Assembly (NCBI RefSeq): GCF_030269925.1
Contig: NC_085107.1
Span: forward strand, 16,742,001-16,806,000
Direction: 5' to 3'
Length of the DNA: 64,000 bases
From: Bombyx mori
Taxonomy: Eukaryota > Arthropoda > Insecta > Lepidoptera > Bombycidae
Part shown: piece by piece, positions 46,047 through 56,515 of the stretch
Layout of the letters: the number at the start of each line of letters is the position of its first letter
Numbering within the stretch: the first letter of the stretch is position 1
Made by a program: the position numbers and the translations under genes
Notes under the pieces: model-generated
The model's database searches: none
Seen by the model: the letters and a program-made list of their open reading frames with translations, nothing else
Told to the model about the DNA's origin: nothing

Positions 46047-47331
46047 TTAGTAACCATTATATATACCATATACTATATTCTATATATAATAGTATTTTAG
46101 GATCCTAACATAGCCTAGATTGCCTTACTAAGAGATTTGTGGATTAATTTGTTCTATTAATGTTATCGTTAAGCTAGCAGATAGTCTGCTTTGAAACCGA
46201 CCAGGGACTGTATTCATAAGTAATTGGAATTACAAACTTGACAACCACAATATTCCAGTCATTGCAAGCTTAATCCATTGGGAAACTACGGTGCCATTGT
46301 AGTAGTTATACCTCGAAAGGCGAATTATGGTTGATTACGCCAACGCCCTGAGGCTAGATCGTACTACCTAACTAACCGACTTAAGATTTCATTGAAATTT
46401 CAAGCTTTGTGTAAATAACAATAATAGCGGCTTTGTCGTGAATTTCGTTGGCACGCTCTACAGGATTTTAGCACAACCATCGCTTACCCGAAATATTTGA
46501 GGTATGAACAGGATTCAGCACTAAAGATAATCGTGGTTAACTCATGTCGATACACTTGGTAGCTCTTTTGAGGAAAATTTAATGTCCGAAACGAAATATC
46601 TTAAATGTATTTTTGTTTAACTCCCTAATTTCTTCTACATTATTCACAACTGTCCGCTACATATTCAAAACAAAGACTTGTACAGAAACTTTTATAAACA
46701 ATGACGTACATGAACTCTTGCGAAGAAATTTTTTTGACATAATAATTAAGTCGACTATTTTCAAAGTCAAGCTTCAGTCCGGAGTAAAGTTTATCCTTTA
46801 TACTTAAGATGCTTATTTTTTTAAAAGTTTCTACGAGTCAGCGTCCTTGTTATACTTACACATATAAGGGAAGGAAGTTGGAGTAAAAAAAACTTACACA
46901 GCTGATTCTCCTAAAAATCAACTTTCCGATTTGGTTTAGTGCGCTGCAATTTATTTTTGCGTAAAGAAAAAACAATCAGCTTTCTTTATTCATTTATACT
47001 GAACGTAGACTTTCATTAAGATAACAGAACAATACTCGCACCCATTGAAAAGAATCAAATTGTTTGAAAATCTCAACTATCAACTCTCCTCTCGAGATCC
47101 AAATCAAATTATACTTGTAGGAAAACGGCGAGAACGTGTCGACCGCTCTATTTAAGATGATTGGCGTCGGGATAATATGCTCGAGGAGCCACTCATGCGT
47201 GTCTGTAGTCATGCCAGTCTACACAGTGTAGGCGGTTTGTGGTCGCTAGTTCTTATTCCAATGGCGTACATATTTTATTTCCTTCGACTTTCGTGGTATG
47301 TAGACATAATTAAAAGTACTTATTTAAAGTA
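46047..47331. other. AT-rich DNA, nothing recognised
   Basis: No feature supported. Confidence 0.45.
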
Positions 47332-47723
47332 TCTATATATTAATACGTGAAGCAAAAACTTTGTATCCCTTTTTACGAAAATTGCGCGGACGGAGGAGTA
47401 TGAAATTTTCCACACTTATAGAGAATATAGAAAAGAAGTGCACAATGCTAATATTTTCTTTAAAATAATGGATAAAATATACATTAAATCAATAAAGAAA
47501 ACAGTACTACATACACATGCATACTATTTATTGTCAAACTTTTGTTCTTGACGTCTGTGGTCAAATTGAGAATAGATTAAATATTGTTTGTCTTTATTAA
47601 TATTTTTTTATAGTTGTAGCCTTGGCGAAATTTGTGATTATAGATGTATAAAATACAATCATAATAGTGTACAAACTAACAATTCCAATTATAGTCGAAT
47701 TTCGGCTACTGCTGGACATCTAG
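47332..47723 (+). mobile_element. Dispersed Helitron-like repeat B, copy 2 (392 bp)
   Basis: Starts TCTATATATTAATACGTGAA after host A (47331) and ends CTGGACATCTAG before T (47724). This matches Helitron termini with no evident target duplication. It shares most of its length with 25981-26421. No coding capacity. Confidence 0.7.
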
Positions 47724-48753
47724 TATAAAGTAAAAGGTCATTTTAATCTTATGTTAATAATGTCCTTATATATAATAGTTTCTGACGTTTCGAATGCTTT
47801 CCGGTTCTCGTGGTCACGCCCGACTCACAGTCTAAAAACTATACGTATTTTGTTTTTTGGTTCTAAGGTTTAAATTTCTTAAGCCAAGCCTGTCTCCTAT
47901 TTGTTTTTCAAAGTAAACATTATATTTAAAGATTACGTATACTCTCATCGCTAAAGTACAGTATTGAAATTCTATTTTTTACTTACATTACATTAGATAC
48001 AGTGCTGAGTGCTAAATCAGTATTCCAAACTTAGTAACCCGGTACCTGATAACTAATTACCTGATACCTGCCTCTTTAAGGCGCAGAATGAATGACTGCT
48101 TTGCGGCTGTAATAGCTCATGCTCATGAACGATTTCGGACTCCGTGTATTAAAATAAAATCAGCAAGATTGATAGATGTAATGTGTATAATATTGGCCCA
48201 CGTTTGTGAATACCACCGCCCTGATAATTTCTACTGAAAAGCAGTTATGTATTCCAGCTTGCAGAGTTGAACAGCCGCTTTGAATTACAATTGAGGCTTC
48301 GACCTCACGTCTCAACATATCGTTGTACACGTTGTAATTTCTATGGAACGTATCACTTTACTGTAGATGAGCTTTGAGGTCTACCTAGTTAAAGCTCTTT
48401 TAAATTTTAAAGCATGTAAATTTGCATCTCATAAAAATTTCATATTTTATAGTTGAAGTTTTTTATAAAAATCGCGTCGATTATGAAAGAGCAGCTTAAA
48501 AAGTCAACAAGTAGACATTTCGCTTGGCACGAGACTAAAGTTTTATGGCTGGCAGCGGAGAAAACCCTACTTCATTATATTCGCTAAAACATTTCCAGCT
48601 GCAACCATTTCTGTCATTTACATTTTGATTAATCAAATAGGTCTTTTTAATCTGAAACGTACACGATATATATAGAGCGAAGAAAAACTTAACTTTAATC
48701 GATTAGATGTGAATAAATTACAATAATTTTTTGTGGGGGATGGTTTTGTAAGC
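47724..48753. other. AT-rich DNA with an old Bm1 trace
   Basis: Positions 48205-48345 (gaataccaccgccctgataa, cttgcagagttgaacagccg, gttgtacacgttgtaattt) are a heavily mutated plus-strand Bm1. Otherwise nothing seen. Confidence 0.4.
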
Positions 48754-49028
48754 GGTTCGGTTTCCTCTGTATTTTGTACCGTATGTTCCATGGGGAGTGC
48801 TCTGAGGAATTGTTCGAGATGATACCAGCATCTCGTTATTACCATCGCACAGCCCGCCACCGGAGTAGAGTTCATCCATACTTCCTGGAGCCACTGCGGT
48901 CATCCACAGTGCGTTTCCAGAGATCTTTTTTGCCACGTACCATCCGGCTATGGAATGAGCTCCCCTCCACGGTGTTTCCCGAGCGCTATGACATGTCCTT
49001 CTTCAAACGAGGCTTGTGGAGAGTATGA
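48754..49028 (+). pseudogene. LINE reverse transcriptase C-terminal fragment
   Basis: The frame reads RFGFLCILYRMFHGECSEEL, then a block with HPYFLEPLRSSTVRFQRSFL and RTIRLWNELPSTVFPERYDM, and FFKRGLWRV before a stop at 49026-49028. The motifs FLPRT-x-x-LWNELP-x-x-VFP and YHGECSEEL-like are typical of the C-terminus of jockey/CR1-type insect LINE polymerases. The frame is open, but the endonuclease and catalytic RT domains are absent, so this is a dead fragment. Confidence 0.85.
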
Positions 49029-49150
49029 AGCGGTAGGCAGCGGCTTGGCTCTACCTCTGGTATTGTTGAAGTCCATGGGCGACGGTAACCACTCACCATC
49101 AGGTGGGCCGTATGCCCGTCTGCCTACAAAGGCAATAAAAAATAAAAAGC
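48754..49150 (+). mobile_element. 5'-truncated jockey/CR1-like LINE with RT C-terminus and 3' tail
   Basis: Combines the RT C-terminal fragment (48754-49028) with the tail ggtaggcagcggcttggctc ... gcaataaaaaataaaaa. The same tail is dispersed alone at 27905, 30188 and 38875. The end of the tail (aaccactcaccatcaggtgg gccgta) parallels that of Bm1. Confidence 0.85.
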
Positions 49151-49466
49151 ATTTTAGATTCAGTATTTTCACAATTAGTAGATAATACAAGCTAAATGCA
49201 AAATAAAATTTATTGAAAGCAAACTATTAACGCGGAATTACATTACATTTAAATACTTTACTTCCGAAAAAAACAAAAAAATAATTGTGTGTCACTGGGC
49301 TGTAAGATTGAGACAAAAATTTCATAAAATATTCCGTGTTCATAGAAAAATAAATTAATGGTTAAATATTGAGTTTAATTGTTATATTTATTTTTCATAA
49401 GTCAAACTAAGCAAGCATCTTGAGACGTTTAAATTCAGTTTTACCTTTGAGGCAAATATTTCAAAT
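49151..49466. other. AT-rich DNA, nothing recognised
   Basis: No feature supported. Confidence 0.45.
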
Positions 49467-49860
49467 ATCTAATTTTTTTTCTTTTTTTTTCTACCTATGC
49501 TGATAGCCTTGAGAGGCTATATCAGCCTTAGTGAGTAGGTGAGCTCAGGGGACTCAAACCTGGTGAAGTTGCTAACACTGACCCTAGCAAGAGCAGTGCT
49601 TCGCAGAATCTACCACCGGATCGGAAACGCGATCCACTGAGAAGATCCGGCGAGAAACTCAGTGGGCTGTATCTGTGGGTTAGTTTATTCGCCGAGCCCT
49701 TCGTCACAAGCGGCGGGTTCGACGAGAACGATGACCGGTGCTTGAGGTATCTAAAAGCAGCGTTAATGGATCGGGAGGATCGAAATGACGTGTTTTTGGG
49801 CGACGTCAACTGTTTACCATTCGGTCCAAACGATCGGGAATGGATTTTTACATAACAATA
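49467..49860 (-). mobile_element. Non-LTR retrotransposon 3' end, family A copy 2
   Basis: Paralogue of 23515-23895. It has T-runs at the left (A-tail on minus), the hairpin-forming tgatagccttgagaggctat, then ggtgaagttgctaacactga, ccactgagaagatccggcg and gagaaactcagtgggctg. A 138-codon open frame on the minus strand crosses it but is absent from the other copy, so it is not treated as coding. Confidence 0.72.
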
Positions 49861-50514
49861 TACATACCATACAGGTGTTTTTTTAATGTGATATAATCTA
49901 GAACACAGAAACTTTCTAAATGCGTTTAAGAGACAAAGCAACAAACGAATCGTGTCCTAGAAAGAAATCCTTGGAATTACGGAATGCTACAAGATATTAA
50001 ATCGATATTGCAGCGAACACGAGAACTGTACTTTATTAAATTTTATTGGGAATGCTTTGACTCACCACTGTGTTTTTATGGAAACCGATGTATGTTTAAA
50101 CTATGTATTATTACCTGTGGAAGATAAATTAAAGATTAATTGATGGTTGTTCAATAATAAATATGTAGCTGTTTATTCAATTTCGTGAGTAGTCTGACAA
50201 ATCATGATTGTACAAAATTTTCAGACGAGGTCTCCGCCCTTATTCAAGTGATTCTTTTGCCTGTTTTGTATCAAAACTTGTAGATTCGGCACTCAAAAAC
50301 AACTGCCTTTCAATAAAACGAGGAATTTGACCGCCCGTCCTTAAAGCCAAAAAGGTAAGCTAGGACCTTTATTTTAAAATAATATTCGTTCGATGAACTA
50401 GGCGTCAGTAATACCTATTGTACATGGGCAATATAAAAAATGAGTCCTGGAGTTCACTCATCCGTCCTGGCCAAGCGATAAGGCATCCAGAACAACACCA
50501 ATGCATACATATAT
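49861..50514. other. AT-rich DNA, nothing recognised
   Basis: No feature supported. Confidence 0.45.
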
Positions 50515-50808
50515 AGGTATATAGTATATAAAAATGAATTGCTGTTCGTTAGTCTCGCTAAAACTCGAGAACGGTTGGACCGATTTGGCCAATTTTAGTC
50601 TTGAATTATTTTTGGAAGTCCAGAGAAGGTTTAAAAGGTAGATAAATATGAAAATGCTCGTAATTAAATAAAAATTACAATTTTGTTTTTCCTTTGATGT
50701 GTCCCCCGTCGGACGGATTCCTTTTGTTTGTTTTAAGTTTATTATATACCAAAGTTTAGGTCTTTTATTTATCGATTGAGACACTACAAAGTCTGCCAGG
50801 TCAGCTAG
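50515..50808 (+). mobile_element. Short non-autonomous Helitron, second copy
   Basis: Similar to 22364-22659 from GTATATAAAAATGAATTGCT to CCAGGTCAGCTAG, with host T at 50809. The exact 5' end is blurred by a TATA-rich stretch. Confidence 0.8.
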
Positions 50809-50809
50809 T

Positions 50810-52584
50810 TAAAAATAATTATTAGATGAATGGATTAATGGATGGAACCATCTATATAGATTAGATTTTCTATAGTTCATAATCAATCAAAATTATTTTA
50901 AAGTATAATCTCGCTTTTTTTTTTGCCATTTGATTATTTTCTTTACAGTCATAATGGTCATGGATGACGAATTCATATCTACTGCTGCTCAGTTCCGAGA
51001 GAAACTTCCATTTGCATCAATAAAAGTATGAACAGAACAAAAAATAATTTAATAAAACGACAGATAACCCCGGTTATCTGTGAATAAAACAGATATCATA
51101 TAAAATTTAGTTACATTTCAACAATAATTTGATATTAATTAAAATGTGATAATAAATTTTATATATGTATATATGTATAATAATTTCTATTAATTAAAAG
51201 TCTCATACTAGTAGTGCCTATGAGTATACGAGTATATAATGAATCTCATGACCGTACAATAAACATTCTTTTAACGTTTTAATGAAAAAATTCATTAGCA
51301 TGATCACAAATGCTATTTTCTAAACAATATTACTCTATACATGATCATCCTTCATGTTTTCAGGTCAGTTCCGTGAGCTGTTCAATTTAATCTGAGCCAC
51401 ACTGGATACATTGTCGCTCACCAGCGTTATCGACTCACTCGTCAGCGGGTCAGTCTTACCCCCCCCCCATATGGGTGGTACCCACCCGCTCTGTTTAGAC
51501 GTCCATTCAAACCTAGACTTTTAGTTAGAGGTTAAGGCCGTGAACTGTAGTCACTGGAGTTCAAATTCGAGGCAGCTTTCGGTTCCTATTGACATTCATT
51601 TTAAGGGCCGCTTTGAATTCCAATAACAACTGCATTTTTTATTTGAACAGTGTTAAGAAATGACATCGTTTTTAAATTGGTTTGTAATACAAAATCATTG
51701 CCCTTTATTAGTTGCAGGGTTTTTTATAAACTTTCGGCCCACCTAATTGAGTGGTATACGGGCTCCGTAAGCGCTACCGCACAAATGCCATCTTCCGGCA
51801 TAAGAAATAAGGTCGTAATTGGGTTGTATAAACGCTTTCCACTCTTCAATCTGAAGCGAATGAGCAGCTCGCACCAGCAATTTAGCAATTTTACTAATTC
51901 GAAGTACGATTTTTATACGATGCTATTTCTCAACAGCGGAAGTAGTCCAAGAACACATGCTACCTACAAATGTACTAAAAAGATCGGCCCGTCAACTAGG
52001 GCACGATTCGTAATACTGAATTCGAGTTACCGCGGTCATGTTGAAAATACGCACTAAGCCACGTACATACGTGTCGTATCAATTAGGTTGGAACAATGGC
52101 TGTCCCGAGCGTCATACTAGAATGCATAATTGCTACACCGCAGAAATCCATGGATTGATGGTATCAATTAATAAGCTCTTAAAATCAACTATGCTTAGGA
52201 GCAAAGGGAGTTAGGTAAATGAGGAGAAGATTATAGCCGAAAGTTTGTATCTTCTTCAAAATAGGTATGCGAAAATATTGAGGTCCTATGAAATAATATA
52301 TCCACGAATTTATCGATGAGTATTTTTTTTTAAATTGTATGATTCCTTATTACTTTTCATTTCTGAGTTTCGTTATTCTTACAATATTTGTTATTTCCTT
52401 TGAACAGGAAAAATAACATTATCATATTCTGCTAATGGAACAGTATGAAACTAGCAATATATATTTTCATTTTCTGTTAACTGTACAAAAAAGTGGAAAA
52501 GATAAAAAGAATCTCGCGGGCTTTCTTTCTTTTGTTGTTTCGAACAGGTGGTACAACCTTGAAAGCTCAATTTTCAACTTAACC
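50810..52584. other. No gene; possible eroded SINE traces
   Basis: A C10 run lies at about 51461-51470, followed by catatgggtggtacccaccc. Segments at 51460-51900 and 52080-52170 contain Bm1-like words (e.g. ggtggtacccaccc; tgcataattgctacaccgca) but are too diverged to delimit. Confidence 0.35.
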
Positions 52585-53002
52585 AAAAAAAAAGTTATTT
52601 CCGCGTTCTCCGACCTTAATTACAGAAAGCTTTTAATTTATGAAAGGATCGTATCAAAGACAAAGTTGTTCTTGTTACTTAAAGTAACGCTTTGCAAGTT
52701 TTTTTTTTAATTAACAGCAACTAGAAATTGCATTATGAGTGTTTTACGATTCATTAATAAATTAATATTGATATATGTATGTTTTTGATTGTTAATTATA
52801 TTTTAATTTATGTTAGTTTTTTCTCTTTTTAGAATATTTATACCTTTTATTATTTTTTGTCTGTTTAGGCGCGCCCTTTCCCGAAAGTACATGACTAATT
52901 TTCAGGTAGACAGAAATTACTTTAGAGCAGAGCAGTTAATAATTCAAAGTTATAATTGTTATATTTATAATATATATATATATATATATTATAAAAATAT
53001 AA

Positions 53003-53039
<37 letters not shown>

Positions 53040-53418
53040 AAAAAAAAGTTATTTCCGCGTTCTCCGACCTTAATTACAGAAAGCTTTTAATTTATGAAAG
53101 GATCGTATCAAAGACAAAGTTGTTCTTGTTACTTAAAGTAACGCTTTGCAAGTTTTTTTTTTAATTAACAGCAACTAGAAATTGCATTATGAGTGTTTTA
53201 CGATTCATTAATAAATTAATATTGATATATGTATGTTTTTGATTGTTAATTATATTTTAATTTATGTTAGTTTTTTCTCTTTTTAGAATATTTATACCTT
53301 TTATTATTTTTTGTCTGTTTAGGCGCGCCCTTTCCCGAAAGTACATGACTAATTTTCAGGTAGACAGAAATTACTTTAGAGCAGAGCAGTTAATAATTCA
53401 AAGTTATAATTGTTATAT

Positions 53419-53478
<60 letters not shown>

Positions 53479-53492
53479 TATAATGTTTTCGT
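52585..53492 (+). repeat. 454-bp tandem duplication ending in (TA)n
   Basis: Unit 1 (52585-53038) and unit 2 (from 53039) each begin with nine A residues plus gttatttccgcgttctccg. They are essentially identical to attgttatatttataat, after which both end in a (TA)n microsatellite. Unit 1's TA tract is interrupted by tataaaaatataaat, and unit 2's is purer. Both contain the same 60-residue open frame, which has no recognisable domain and runs into the TA tract. Confidence 0.92.
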
Positions 53493-53810
53493 AACCAAAT
53501 CACTGAACCAATTTTGACGTTTCTTACAAAAACACAATATATCCCATTTTTAATATGTAATTCAGATTTTGTAAACAATACGAAAAAAATAGCAAATTTT
53601 TTAAATAGTATGGTTTAGATCACACATTTAGATCATTAAGAAGGTGAAATCGCTTTCGGATTTTATTATATAAAACTTATTTAGAAGTTAGCAAAACTTA
53701 ATGTTTTCTAATTTTAGACTATATTGGTTTCGCCACGCTTTTTAATAATAATAATAAGTTATTATTTATCAAGAACTATAACAACACATTTTTTTGTTTT
53801 TCGTATAAAG

Positions 53811-53825
53811 TTATAATTGTTATAT

Positions 53826-53877
<52 letters not shown>

Positions 53878-53883
53878 GTTATA
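53811..53883 (+). repeat. (TA)n tract with a short third piece of the duplicated unit
   Basis: aaagttataattgttatatt tataat plus a long TA tract repeats the end of the 454-bp unit, about 320 bp beyond the second copy. Confidence 0.85.
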
Positions 53884-54844
53884 ATGAAGATGAATTTCTA
53901 TTTAACCATTTGTGACAAATCTGTGCAATCGAAATCCACGGGCGCCCACTACATTTAATTTAATTTTAAAATTTCAAAACTACACCGCTGAGGATACACA
54001 AGAAAAGTGCTAAATTAAATCGATCTCTATTATTAAACTATTAAAGCTCAGCTAAGTAACAAATAAAAATATAAAACCGTTGAAATCATATTCTGTGGCC
54101 TCGACAACTAATCTTTATTAAGGTGAAACCTGAACATTGTAATGTGAGTGAGCTGAAGCCTCATTGCAGTTAATGAAAATAGATTGCTGAAACCAGGTCG
54201 GAGATCTAACGAGGCGCCGGCCGATTGCGAGTTTTGTCACGTTTAAAATGCTAAAGTTTTTTTTTTATTTTCCATTAACCTAAGCTAATGCAAAATTATA
54301 ATATCATTTTACATGATACCAGTACAATGATCCTTATATAGTCCTGCTAGTCTATTTAAAATATATTCAGTGAATAGCTTTGTGCTCTCAAAACTGTCTT
54401 GAAACAAATAAGTATCTATTAATAATATATATTCTTATAATTATGTTTAACCATTAAAGCGAAAGTAATTCGAATAAAAAGAAAGTATTTCAAGTCATTA
54501 ATGAAATTCCATACGATCCGAGGACTTAACAATGGAGAGTTTCTTATAGGAATATTGGATTCCGCTATCTGTCTCGGTTCAGAAATGCGAATGAAACGCG
54601 ATTGCGAACTATGAGATATTGGAAAGGCATTCATTAATTCTTGGACATTTTTGGAAACTTAGTGGAAGTTATTACGTTGACTGAGAATATAAAAAAAAAA
54701 ATACTTTTTAGCTGATAAATTGAAAATACGGATTAAAAAAGAAGTATTGATTGCCGATACGCTAATATATATAAAATACGCTAATATATATGTAACAATT
54801 TATTATTATAAACTAAAAGTCAAATGAAAATAATTTAACATAAA
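53884..54844. other. AT-rich DNA, nothing recognised
   Basis: No feature supported. Confidence 0.45.
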
Positions 54845-55024
54845 TCAACTGACACAGTAGAACAGATCTTCCAATGCGCTTATAGGAGGCACAGTTCCCA
54901 AGATACTGGATACGTTGCCTCGTTGGACAGCCAGACTCACTCTCCGTGCAAAGTACCAGCCAGCCTTAGCATCACATGTAACCTCCTTCAAGCGTTTGGA
55001 GATTTCTGTTAAGTCTGTCTCTTT
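54845..55024 (-). pseudogene. Unidentified coding remnant, probably transposon-derived
   Basis: A minus-strand frame of 59 codons ending in TGA at 54845 reads KETDLTEISKRLKEVTCDAK, then AGWYFARRVSLAVQRGN and VSSILGTVPP. Amphipathic, charge-balanced composition stands out from the AT-rich surroundings. No ATG precedes it, since an in-frame stop lies directly upstream, so this is the end of a truncated gene. It reminds me of C-termini of repetitive insect ORFs, but I cannot name the family. A host terminal exon is the alternative. Confidence 0.35.
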
Positions 55025-55915
55025 TTAGCTCATAATCTTGGTGTAGTTTCATGCGATATTGGGTTTGTATTCAAAATTTGGAATGGTGGGAGGGAGTTCA
55101 GTTCCAAAACCAAATGACATATTGTCTTTTCGCATTAAAAGTGTACAATGTCCAAAAATATTCGAAATTGAATTAATATGCGGAATCATTTGGTATGACC
55201 AGTATTTTTCTCATAAATACTTTCAAAAAGTGTAGTTTAGTTTTAGTTTTTTTTTTAGTTTTCTTATGTTTTGACTATATTAACAAAATCAATACATAAT
55301 TTTATCTTACTTTAAAAGGCAGATAATGTAACTGGTAAAAAATAAAAAAATAATGTTGCAAAGATGATTAATATTAAAAATATCACATGCTAAACCTTTA
55401 AAACACTCTCCTGTAAAATTAGTAAATTTTGAGATTATACAGTTTTAATGGGAGAAGACGATATGGTAGATAGCTAATGCAAGCTATGGAGGAGCGCAAT
55501 ATCAGGTAGTAAAGATGTACCAGACTCCAGATTTACGTGTAGCAATAAAGAAATGAGTCATATCAAACACTGCATGACTTACCAAAGAAAAAGAACATTA
55601 GCTGTTAGATCACGATGTTGGAAATACTCATGGAAAACATTTATTTGAAGTTTTAAAAAGATCCACCCCGCTCCTTTTAAGTCTAATTGAATTAGAACGC
55701 ATTTCAATCAGATAGACGCTTAAATTCGGCAAAATCATTGAAATGCTGAATTTACTAATCAAATATACGAACCCATTCGAAAAGGAGATTTCAATGATAT
55801 GTTAAAATCAAACACTACAGCCCCTAGCTACGCAGCTATTGACAGGCCTCGCCTTATTTACTTGGGCAATTTAACCGATCAAAATAATATAGATTTGCTA
55901 AATTTGACATATCCG
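55025..55915. other. AT-rich DNA, nothing recognised
   Basis: No feature supported. Confidence 0.45.
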
Positions 55916-56014
55916 CTGCAAGCAGGCAGCGCAGGACCAGTCTTTGTGGCGAGGGTTGGGAGAGGCCTATGTCCAGCAGTGGACGTCTGTGGGCTGATAA
56001 GAAGAAGAAATTTA
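55916..56014 (+). pseudogene. RTE-like LINE 3' end
   Basis: gcaggcagcgcaggaccagt, then gcctatgtccagcagtggac and a GAAGAAGAA end. Translated in one frame this gives the ...RPMSSSGRLWAD-type or EAYVQQW-type ending of RTE-like elements with small shifts. It is a 5'-truncated dead copy. Confidence 0.65.
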
Positions 56015-56363
56015 ACATATTTTTTTTTTATTAAACTGCATACAAATCTATTTATTGGTTATTATCATGTGGTCCTACTTGTTTAGTATGGCGTAACAGA
56101 AACAATATTACTTAGGTATTTTTACTGAGATTATTGGTTAATTTTTACACATCCTAGCTAAAAAATAACCAGTGATCATTTAAAGAAAGATAATTTAAGT
56201 CAAAGCATTAGAAAAATTCAACAGAAATCATTACAGTTTTTACTTACACTTATATTTTAAAGGTTTAGGTGTAACAATATACAAGTTCAGGCCCTGACGG
56301 AGTTTAACATTTTCGGCTCATACAACCCAATATCAATGTCGTTTGGGTTGTAGATTCTTCTTC

Positions 56364-56515
56364 TTCTTGTCAGCCCATGGAGGTCCACTGCTGGACATAG
56401 GCCTCCCCCAAGTTTCGCCACAAAGACCGGTCTTGCGCTGCCTGCATCCAGCGGATCCCCGCGAACCTCAATAGATCGTCGGCCCATCTTGTGGGAGGCC
56501 TACCCACGCTCGTTT
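56364..56515 (-). pseudogene. RTE-like LINE 3' end
   Basis: On the minus strand, in the best frame with one shift: GRPPTRWADD-like start, then W-M-Q-A-A-Q-D-R-S-L-W and LGEAYVQQWTSMG, followed by a GAAGAAGAA repeat. It is the best preserved of four such tails in the window (others at 1432, 55916 and 62733). Confidence 0.7.

Noticed and set aside
49528..49944. 138-codon minus-strand frame
   Set aside because: It overlaps a LINE 3' end. The paralogue at 23.5 kb does not preserve the frame.
52810..53494. Two identical 76-codon frames
   Set aside because: They are duplicated only because the DNA is tandemly duplicated. They end in translated (TA)n and are not a gene family.
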